From Henricia sp. BOLD:AAB3569 (lineage: Eukaryota; Echinodermata; Asteroidea; Spinulosida; Echinasteridae), in the NCBI GenBank assembly GCA_037783545.1, contig JBBELK010000992.1, positions 186,001 to 250,000 of the forward strand: DNA of 64,000 nt, read 5' to 3'. Within the stretch, counting starts at the first letter, position 1; every line of letters starts with the position of its first letter. The notes beneath the pieces were generated by a model. That model had not been told where the DNA came from and searched no databases. It worked only from the letters and a program-made list of their open reading frames with translations. Both the position numbers and the translations under genes were made by a program. Below, in pieces: positions 50,901 to 62,900 of this stretch.

Positions 50901-53900
50901 TTCTCCAGACTGACCAGGTGCCTACTTTTGGCAATAATTAACCGATTTACACAATGCTACATGTACGGTCGTTTTAGGGCCATTTATGACACTTTCATAG
51001 ATACATTGTAGTGTGCGCACTGCAAAAAATAATTTTCTTATTTGAAAAAGACCTTCTTAAAATTACATTCTTAGTTTAAGAATTTCACTGAGACTATTTA
51101 GAAAAAAATTTAAGATTTTGAATCGTATTCTTCTCAATTCAAGAATATTTTCTCATTTTCCCCCTTATTTTTGGAAACCTTTTCTAAGAAACATTTCTAG
51201 ATTTGCCTTACTAAATATTTGCCTTCTAAATATTTGTCTTACTTTTGTTAAAACAAGAAAGTTCCGTTTTTTTTTAAAGAAAACAAAAAAAATTACACAA
51301 ATAAATATATAAACCAATTTATTTTTGTGTTTATTTTGAAATTTATTTTGAAAAAGAAATAAATGATATGCCAAATTTCAGTAATTTGCAAATTTCAACA
51401 ATTGTCATCCTGGACTGATTATACCTTTGTTAGACTTAGAACCAGTCTAACAATACATGGTGGCCTGACTTCAACATTTAACAAGCGAGTGGTACGGTAC
51501 ATGTACATGTATGTATGTATGTACATGTAGTTCCTGAGATACCGGTATTAGGGTTCAAAAGTGGGTGTCCGTGGTGCTTTTAGCCAAAATTTCAAAAAAA
51601 ATCGCAGGCCGTATAGTCTCTGCAACCACTGGTCCGATTGATCTAAATTTTGATATTTGGTGCTGTGGGATCCCAATCAACAAGTACATGTGGGTTTGTC
51701 CATGAAGTTCGGTCACGTTTTGTGACATATCATATCTCAAAAACTGTGTCTCATTCTAGCCCAGCTATATACTTCAGTCAATATTTCATTTCAGAAAGAA
51801 AAGCATATCCCACTACAGTAAAAGTACTTGTATTATGGTGTACCAAACCACAGACTCAGTCAAATGTCTTGATAGTGTTAAACATATGTGGTGTCCACGT
51901 ACATGTAGCGTCGGTAAAACAAGAATCTCATATATTCAGTGAGAGATTACCCAAAGAAAACATGAATGAATATAGCCGGGCACTATACCATATCCGTTGC
52001 AACAACAATCTGAAGTTGTAAATTTTTTTATACATATTCAGTAATTAACACAGACTATACCGATGCTACGTGGACACCGTGCCCCAACTTCATGGACAAA
52101 CCCATGTACACATGTATACCAAGTTTCACCAAAATCTGTGATGGTCGGGTTTAACCCATTGGGTGATTTGACATGGACTGACCCATAGACAATGCATTGA
52201 CGGCACATTTTCAGGTTGTTGCCAAACCTAATCTTAACCAAACTTGGTCACATGACAGACCAAGTAGCAGAGATGAAGGCCTAACAATGGCTTCATCATG
52301 ACATAATCATAATCGGGTGTCAAATTACAAAAAATTCCTTTTTTTTTTCATTTTAAATTTAACACACTGCATTGCAGCACAACTTACTACGTAGACGTTA
52401 TCCATTTTTTCATCCAGTTTGCCTGTGTATAGCACGATAGCCTTCAGATGAGGAAGCTTATCCCAGACCTTCAGAATCTTGGCCAGATGAGTTTTGTTTT
52501 CAACCACAATGATGTTGGCCTGGCAGTTATCTGCCACATACTGACAGGCTTCAGCTGAATTGGTTGTGTAGATGCCTGTGCCAAACCCACTGAAAATACA
52601 TGTACATTGTACATCAATGAATAATGTCAGATTTTGGTTTGGGAACCTGCGGGAGCATACCACTCTGCCTTATACATGTACGTACATGTACATGTACATG
52701 TAGCTCAGCTTGTAAAGCATACAGAGGTATTTTTGAGGAAATACCTTGGTCTGCTCTCAAATTAAAAGAACAGTTTCAGTTGTTCTTACCGGTAAGAGAT
52801 TTAGGGTTACAAATACACGTAGTGTGACAACATGCCTTTCTAAAAACCCTGTGCACACATTTCCAATAACGCTCGTAACCGGGACTGACACTTGTGTTAC
52901 ATTTTATGTCGTCCCAGTTACGAGCGTATATTGTAAATTTGTACACAGGGTTTTTAGAAAGGCATGTTGTCACACTATTTGTAACCCTTTTGGGCCTACA
53001 TACATGTAGGTTATCTCTTTAGAACAACTAAAACTTATTTATTTTCTGGAAAATACATGTACATGTATGGTCTGTGTTGCCAAAATAGTCTGGCAGGGGT
53101 CCAAAAGTGTGACATTTAGTGTCCCCATGTTACACCTGATATGTTATTGTTCGAACAAAAATCATTAAAGTGGCTTTTAAACAACTGTTTTATAAATTGT
53201 ACTTTATGTACTCACTCTTTGAGATGGAAAGTATTTAAAGAATGTGTCCTGAATTTACAAAAACGAGATATAAAATGTAACAGGGGACACCAACATTGGA
53301 CCCCTAATTTATAGAAAGACCAATTTACTGACGATATAATGTTTTGAAGCATTTTCTGGGTTTGAAGGTCATCTACTTTCAAAATCTGCATGATGACCTC
53401 ATGTCATGGTTGACCAATTTGCAGTATCGATTATCATCAATATTATTGATATTTATCAATAAAAATTACACATGTGTGGTGTGTTTTCAACAATACATGT
53501 AAATCTGATTTGTTAAATTTAGTGAAGATGATTTAAATGATAACCATGCATCATGGTTTAGCAATTTGCATTATCGATAATTGTAAATTTTATCGATATT
53601 TATTAACAAAAATAGCATATAATATTATAGAGCATTTCCAATGATATACATGTACAAGGAGGCAAAATACATGTACATGTACGAGTGTAAGAAAAAATAC
53701 TAGATGGAATTTTGAGGCAATGCGAAATCTTGGGAGGTGATACATGTAACTCACGATTGAACATATTATATTTTAAATCAATTGAATTAGATGATATTAA
53801 AAAACTGTTGCAAACTGCTAACCAAATTGGCTGCACTCGCCTACTGTTTAACACTGCCAGAACAGACTGTTAGACGGTGAGCTTGGCTGGCCCGGCATGG

Positions 53901-56900
53901 TATGAGATGGATTGGGCTCAGTTGATCTGGGGTTGGGGATGGGGATGGGGATGGGGGTTGGGGATGGGGATGGGGATGGGGCTGGGCTGGGCTGGGCTGG
54001 GCTGGGCCAGGCCTGAGCTGGCTGGCTTGCTTCGGGCTGTGCTGGCTGGCTTCGGGCTGTGCTGGCTGGCTTCGGGATGGGCTGGCTTTGGGCTGGACTG
54101 GGCTGGACTGGGCTGGACCGGGCCGGGCCAAGCTGGGCTTTGCTAGGCTACGCTGTGCTAGGCTGTGCTAGGGCTGTGCGGGCAGGGTCGGGCTGTGTGG
54201 GGCTGTGGGGGCTGGGTCGCTCGGGCTGTGCCGGGGCTGGGACGGCTTCGGGCTTGACTGGACTGGGCTGGGATGGGATGGCTTCGGGCTGGGATGGAAG
54301 GGCTTTGGGCTGGGAGGGCTTCGACCTGGGCTGGGAGTTCGGGCTGGGCTGGGAGGGCTTCGGGCTGGGGGGGCTTCAGGCTGGGCTGGGATGGGTTCGG
54401 ACTTGGCTTCAGGCTGAGCTGAATGGCTTCTGGCTGGGTTTGGATGGCTTCGGGCAGGGCTTGGAGGCCTCAGGGCTGGGCTGGGAGGGCTTCTGGCTGG
54501 GCTGGGATATGATGGTTTCGGGCTGGGCTAAGATGGCTTCAGGTTGAGCTGGGATGGCTTTAGGCTGGGCTGGGATTTCCAAGTTTGTTGGCTTTTTATC
54601 TGGATTAAACCTGCGTGGGATGGCTGACCTGAAAGACACGTCTCCAAAACAGCCAGGTTGTCAGGGAGGCAAATCTGGTAGAGTGGTGCACCCTGCCTTA
54701 GTGGCTCGTACGGTAGCTGATGCAGCCAGCCTTGCCACAGGAGGACATCATCGCAGCTAACCAGGAATGAACGTCCGGGGAACGTTTGTGTGGAGTTTTC
54801 TGGACGTCCTCGGCACGTTCAAAACTAACGTCCCCCGAACGTTCCGCGAACGTTCGGGGGACATTATTGTGTAAAGTTTTGTGGACGTTAGAAACGAACG
54901 TTACAAAAAGACGTTCAGAGGACGTGTCAATTGAACTTATGACGCAATTGTGTAATCATGACGTAATTATTTAAACTTATATCTTACCTGAAGTTCCAGG
55001 GCTCTTGATACAGTCACTTCCTCTTACTACCGGTACGTATAGTAAGTACACCTGATATACATGTATAAACATGCTCCTTGAATTTCCTTCGTATGTACTG
55101 TACCAGTAGTCACGGTTGGCGGACATTGGAAACCACATTTTTTAAATATTATTTCTTGCAAATCTTACCTTTTTAGACTATAGATGTGTTTTATATACAA
55201 AAGTACTAACACTTTAAATCAGGCAGAGCGTGGTTACAATGTCAAGCTTAAAACAATGCATTTTTTTGAAACAATTACTGAAAAATTACCTCCACGCGAT
55301 CTGCTTTGTTAACGTTCTGGGAACGTTCTTAGAACGTTACAGTGCAACGTTAAATTCTAACGTCAACGTCCCCTCGACGTTCAAAACAAACGTGACCAAA
55401 AACGAACTTTCTCCAAACGTTATTGAAAAACGTTTTTAGGACGTTATAGTGCAATGTTAGATTCAAACGTCCACAGAACGTCCCCTCGACGTTCAAAACG
55501 AATGTGACCAAAAACGAACATTCAGCGAACGTTTGCAGAACGTTATGTGTCAGCTGGGATGTTATGAAAATTACTGACCACTAAAAGAAACTAAATCTGA
55601 CATCAGCAGTTAGAGAAGTTATTGTTTTTACCCCAGTTCTACCCATTCCATGCCTGTACTTATGGCCACAATTTTGAGTTTGTAGCTTTTATTGTTTGTC
55701 GAAAGTTGGATTGAAATTTTGTGGACACCAGTGAATTCCCTGGCCCTGAAAACCCTGGCCCTGTTATTGACATTTAAATCACTATTCCACTCCAAATATT
55801 AATAATATTAGTTTGAACTGTGCATGGACAGACCCTTTTGACAACGTTGTGCGAATAATTCTGCCGGTAATTTTAACACTCCTAATACATGTACATGTAC
55901 ATCATTTTCACAATGCAAATGCATGCCATGAAGTGAAAGAGGAAGAATTAAAAAAAAAAGGGAAAGGAAAAAAATTGGTACAAAAACAATTAAAGGCCGT
56001 TTCAGGTATGGTGTCCCGCGAAACAGGAAAAAAACAAGAATTTTTCCGCAGGATCTGTGGAAAAGCCAATGAAGTGCCTATACATAGGCATACATGTAAG
56101 TCTGTTTTTGATACTGGAGAGATTTTTTTGTTTCATTTTCATTGCATAGAAAAAAAATATTTGAATAAACCAAATTTAGCAAAATGATTTGTGTGCGTGT
56201 TGTTGATTCATCAATGTAATAAATAAGATAATACAAATAAGGATTTGCCTACCGGTAGTTGGTTTTTTTTGCCGTTTCTCAACATTTTATCCCCAAAAAA
56301 GGATACCAAAATGGGATGTTTTTTCATGACTCAATGAATCCAATGGAAAAGGAATACTGCTACCTTTAATTCAACTGTCTTTGTGTGATTAATTATTACC
56401 TGGCATCACCCCCTTTAAGCAACCCAAAATCAGAAAAATCCAATGAACGATCTCTCCACACCATTAAAATAAAATCATACTAACGTAGTATGTAGAACAA
56501 TGGTGTCAACAAATGTTACGTACGTTAATGGGATCGTCCGGCAGATAAAATAAGACAATAAATACCTTTTATTTTTACAGTTAAACTGGGAATGGTTGAA
56601 GTGAAAACATAGTGCATTCCCAGCCTTAAAGGAGTGTGACCAGATCACTTTTTTTTACCCATAACTCCCCGGGACCTTCCTTATGGGTCATGAGATTTTT
56701 ATATCATAACATCCGTTATATTTTTCTGATTACGAAACTGAAACTCCCGCGCTTCTAGGCCGCATATTTCCGAGGATATCGTCGAAAATCCACAGAATAT
56801 TTGTAAACTGATTTTCCAGTATCAACGTTTATCCGCTGAAAGCATACTCGATAGTTTTGTTCAATTTTTTACTGGAAATTGCGAATGTTTTGGGGTTTTT

Positions 56901-59900
56901 GGGACATGGGAGGTGTGTATGGGAGTTACTTGATAATATTGGTAAGTTACATCGAAAACTATTTTCCAGAAACTCTGGTCACGCTCCTTTAACTATTTTT
57001 AATAATTGTGAATTCTTGGGAATTTCTTGAAAACACCCGGCTTAATGTCCACTACGTTACGTACAGTGTACGTAATGCTGGTTCGCGGCGCCATGTCTAT
57101 ACATACATGTACAACAGCCACCAGTTGTGTACCGTACATTGTGTACATGTTTAATGCATGCATTAATAATCCAGCTTGATCATGTTGATCGGGAACAAGG
57201 ATAGAGTTCATAACCTTTGTGGTGCGCTTGCACAGGGAAAGAGGTTACGAACATTTTGGACACACGCACACACTGCTCCTGCCAATTATGAAAAATCGTG
57301 GGGTAAACAAGCCCATCGGGCATTATTTTTTCCGGATATTGCAAGGCAAGATACTGTTTCATCTTTTTCACGCAAAATTTGTTGTGTACGATCTCTTTTT
57401 TTAGTTTTTGTTGTTGATTTTGTTAGGCGAGGCGCCGAGATGTACATGTAGGTATCGTGTCTCAATGTTACAAACGATATATGCCTCTAGGCATACCGGT
57501 ACATGACCTCAAAGTAAACGTTAAATAACGAATTCAGTGCAGGTTTTTCCTTTTGGAATAATGAATTTATTAAGAAAAAATGTACTTTTTATTGATTGCA
57601 AACAAAGTTTTTATGAACATACATGTACATGTATACCGTAGGAAGTTAACTCAGCTGCATTATCTGATACAAATAGTTTTATTTGTACATTTAACGGGTG
57701 TCCTTTTTACTTCATAATGCAACTCAAATTCTGAAAACATCCGAATGCTCCAATGTTTAGTATGTACGTATTGTGCTTCAGTGAAACATGCACCTAACGG
57801 TATGAGATAAAAATCTGGAGAAAACTGTTCCTTTCTATGATAGCCATACACTTTGAGGACCCCAATGTTACATTGTACACATTATATTATTATTATTATT
57901 ATTATTATTTCTTTCTGATATTCATACCAAGGATTCCTCAATAGTACTCATTGCACTGTCACTCGCAAGCGTGAGGAAACCCATGAAGAATTAGAATTAT
58001 AAATGGCCAGAGACACCGGGGATGATCCCCCTTGCTCTTCACGAAAGAATGCTCTGGGATCTTTAGAGTGCGTTTCCATTACCTAACACGCAACTCCACA
58101 AGTTTTCTGTCTAAATATACTGTATGTACATGTACTTGCCTTGAATGAACTACCGGTATCTCCAACTTTTTAACATGACTTTCAGAAGGGTTAATCATGT
58201 CAATAGACATGTTGCCATTGTTCCTCAAAGCAGTTAATTTTTTGCCTTGTGCAGTTGTGTGTCACACTTTCTGCACCCAGTATCATAAACAGACACATGT
58301 ACATGTACTTTTGCATGACGCACAGTGACAATGTGAATGCTCCTGTCATGGCCGCCCATGCCAAGGGCCTACAAATGTTCAAACTTACCCTGCGGACATA
58401 GCCCCTAAGTTACTGATGAACCATTCCGGTGAATTGAATCCAATGATACCAACACCATGGTAACGTTGTAACCCAAGCTGCAGAAAAATACGGTACACAG
58501 AAATTTAGAATGGGCTCATAAAACTGGTACATGTATGTATGTAGTAGTGTCCTACATGTACGTGTGCAAAATGTTAGGGGCAGCGTTGGAGGTCTCGAGA
58601 CATGTTCTCGGTCTCGAGACCGTCACGATACCGGTACCTTTGTTTAAGGTCTCGGTCTCGGTCTCGGTCTCAGTCTTCTAACATGTCTAATGTCTCGGTC
58701 TCGAGAGGGATGTCTCGGTCTTGAAGGAAAGGTCTTCCTCTCGGTCTTGGTCTCGGTCTCGGCTGTTAAAGCTCTCAGGATTTTTCTTCGAGACCCACCA
58801 AGACCTCGTTAAAAATCCCCAAATTTAATAAAATCCAGTTGCACTCAATTCGGTATCACAGCGCCCAACTCGACTCATCAAAGACTTCGCGCTCAAGAGC
58901 ATGCATGCTGCCCAAAGGTTGAGCCAACTCCACTTGCCAGCAATCTACCGTACCGGTACCGGGGTACCTTATTAAACATTAGACGTCAAGTTGTCTTTTT
59001 GAACGAGTTTCTTACCCGTGCTTTGGGGTAACTGGTATCCGTTTCCATGCCTCAACTAGTTGGCTACACACTGGTCAGCGATTTTTTTTTTAGACTGGTT
59101 CCAGGACCACATTTTCCACATATGCACACGAATAATGAGGGCATACCGGTACCGGATCATCGTAAAGTATTTTGATTGGCTTTGGCTGAACGATGGCAAT
59201 AAATATTTAGTAATAATAAGCACAATTTCGAGCGAGGCAAAAGATTGTCTGTTCCCGTTCGCAATCATGTTTCTATGTCAACGTGACGTCATAAAAATGT
59301 TTCTTGTTACCGCGGTAGGAGTCGCGAAAACGGCCCCAGATTTCTGACTAAAAATGGCTTCCAGTAACAGTCCCCATTTGTGTTTGTACATGTATGTGGA
59401 ATACGTGACCGGGAACCAGTCTATTTTTTCCCGTGCACGTGTTCGTGCACGCGCTCAGTGTCTACAAAATTAACCGTACATGTACGTCCATTGCATGTTG
59501 GGCAGCCATGACGGGCAGAAATCTGCCCGTGGTCGCATGGTTATTATATATTTTTTTAGTAAGTGCGTATATTTTGCATTGACATTTGTAACCCGGCCGT
59601 GCGTGTCGAACATACATGTATCCAAATGTAAATAAAGTACATACATGTACATTGCCTGAAGCGAATTTAAGGGCTTCGCCAATTTTTAAATATAAAGCTA
59701 CAGCCTTGTCCAAGGCCGTCTCCTGGTTTTTTGCTGTACGAGAGAATATTGGGTCTAGCGCATGCAAACTGCACACGGCATCAAAACAACCACTGTGCGA
59801 TCACGACTTCCGTAGTACAACCCGTACGGCAACACACTGGCTGCATACATACATACTGTGTGTACAACACTACCGGTAGCTTCGGATATGCGGGTATGCA

Positions 59901-62900
59901 AGGTATGAATATTTAAAATTTGTCTTGAGCCAATCAAGAGCTTCATGAGTAGCACGTACCTGACGCGAAGCTACATTATGCATGTCATCAAAATACTGAA
60001 GTGCCAGGAAGACTACCTTCGTCTTATTGCATATTTTTCAAGTACAGTAATGTCTCGGTCTCGGAACCCTTGGTCTCGGTCTCGGGGTGCCAAAGTCTCG
60101 GTCTCGGTGGTGTTGGTCTCGGTCTCAAACAGCTGGTCTCGGTCTTGGTCTCGGTCTTGAATGCTCGGGTCTCGGTCTTGCAATGGTCTCGGTCTCGGAT
60201 TTACAGGTCTTGAAATGTGAGGTTCTTGAAACCACATGTACATGTACATACAATGTACAATCTACTACTCTCTGAATGACTGTGAAGAGGTTGACAATTT
60301 TAGACAGCCCATTTGATAATGATAGAGTACATGTAGCTCTAGAGGCAACTAATAATTTTGTTTTCCTTTCCCCAAAAATGTCTCATTTTACAATTCTGCA
60401 TCTTGTTTTGGGGCTTAAAGTTCTTTTGGTGCAGTGCAATCCTAGCCTTTTGCAAGTAATATTTGCATAATGGCCGATGCCCCGAATTCTTCAAATTTGT
60501 TTGATTTACATGAGATGTTGCTGCTACATGTACATGGTGCATGCCAACCAACAGTCTGGTTGCTTAATGGGACCTGAAATGCTCAATAGGATTACATGTA
60601 CTTGTGTACATGTAGAAAGACAATACTACTGTTCATTTTGATGCCCCATGAATAAAAAGTGGCATTTTTTTTATTTTGAAAATTTCTTCACATAAACTCA
60701 CAGACAGAGGGCGCTATTTAGGGCATGTCACTTTAGGAACACACAGCAGAAAAGCAAAGAAAAAACATAAGACTTCAAACTGGAATTGTGGAAAAATGCA
60801 GCAGTTTCCAGCCTTAGTTGTTTTCATGGTTTGCAACAGGCAACATGTCAAACAAACCTAAACCATCATGGGTTACAAAAGTTTCAGCAAGTTGAAGAAA
60901 ATTGTGGAAACTTTTGTGCACAGTTGAATGAGATTTTCCTGTGTTTTCCTAAAGTGACATCACCACTTTGCTCATGCATACATGTACCGGTACGTAAATT
61001 TTCATTAGCATAAAAATAAAAACCTTAATTTTAACCCCCCAAACAACTTTCAAGTAGGGTTTTTATGATTGTAAATTAATGGACTAGTTCCATAGCAAAG
61101 ATTTCATTGATAAAAATACCATTTCAGGGGCCCTTTAACATGTTAAATGCCATTCTCTCATGTGGTAAACACTGTGCTGATTCTGTACTTTACACCTGCC
61201 GCATGCACACTACAGTACACAGCAAACAAAATTTACTTCAGGTACATGTACTAGTATGTCAAGTGGATGTACCGGTATGCATGTGAAAGAAAGCATGTCC
61301 GTACATCGACACTACCGGTACATTGTATTCATGTGAAACACGCAAAAGATTAATTTACGTGTATATACATGTACATGTACATGTAGATGTAGATGTAGAT
61401 TATTTTTTGGGGTGATTTGAAAAAGGTTTTGGCTTAATCATGTGTACATTTACAGCAGGAAAAATACAAATTAGGCCAAGTTGGGTTAATACATTTTAGG
61501 TAAAATGGCACAAATACGATACTCCCAGGTTTCAGCAACATTCCTTTACTATACATGTACGTGCACATGCACGTATGCATTTTTTTGCTTGAAACAATTA
61601 AGGATGCCCTGATGTCAACTTAACTACATTGTAGGCTTAATACTTTTTGACTACTACAATATTTAGGGCCAATGATTTTCCGTTTCAGAAAAGGGCAAAT
61701 TCCGTTTTTGAAAAACATGAATTCCGTTTCAGACAAAATAAATTCCGTTTCATGTTCACAAGTGGTGCAGCTTTCCTTTTTTTTGAAGCCAGCATTGTGT
61801 ATATCTTTTCTCAATTGTAAAAACTTTCGTTAAACTTTTTAACGTAATTATATTGAGATGCAGATCGTAAATTTTTTTTTTTAAATCAACGGCCGATTCA
61901 GTTCCGGAGTTGGCAATTTATAAAATGTAATGCACTGACTCACTGACTGATCGCTGCAACAAAAACAAGAAACATGTAACAGCCGTTGCACTGCAGTATC
62001 ATTGCATGACGTCACCGTGTTCTTCTCCTCCACACAGAAACAAATTGTCAGCCATTTTGTTTTCGCTTTGGCGACAAAATGTTGAAAGTTTATGGTTGAT
62101 TTTAGACCTTTCCGAGATGAAAAATCAATGTGTGTGTTCATATAGAGCGTAGGTAAGCTAGTTTGAGTATAATTGTTGATAACAGGGAGGGAGAAAATGC
62201 AATTTGGGTGAAAAAAAATGTAAAGATCGTGCCGTGAATGTGATGATTTTGCCCTCGCGTCTAACGTGTATTCATTTGCAATGTACATGTACATGTAGTC
62301 GAGTCAACGGTGAATCTCGTAACTTTTTACGGTCTGATTTCTGATGCTTTTTTAGTTTAACAAAAAGAAGCTTAATAAAGAATGCAGTGTTAAGTTAGCT
62401 TGATCAATTTCAATAGGTTTGGCCTTAACAACATCATACATGAAAAAAACCTACGTTTTTTTCACTATATTTACAATTTTTTTACTTCAAACTCAAATCC
62501 CGTTTTCCGTTTCAAAGGGCAGATTCCGCGAATTCCGTCCGTTTTCCCGCGATCGCAGAAAATCATTGGCCCTAAATATTATGATGGCCGTTTTCAATTT
62601 CAATGCATTATGGTCAAGAAACCACCCTGAATAGGACAGTGGCTTTGCAGTTTCTTGAAAGCATGGATACAGGTTTTTCATTTTCTCACGTGAACAAAAC
62701 TAGGCTTCTGACTACAGTGATGGCTCCATTTTCCATGCACTATGGCCGGCCAAGGAATCAGCTTGAATAGGACGGTGGCTTTGCATTGTTTCTCGAAAGC
62801 ACTGATACAGTTTTCCATATTATCGGAATGTAGATGAGGTACATGTACATGTACATGTACATGTATGTACATGTACGTACATATGTACATGTATGTACAT

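Noticed and set aside
53841-54639. Pro/Gln/Ser-rich or Gly/Trp-rich protein frames
   Set aside because: They are translations of the GGGCTGGG minisatellite on either strand.
55813-56187. 124-codon Lys-rich frame
   Set aside because: A-rich intron sequence with no homology, no splice logic and no neighbours to support a gene.
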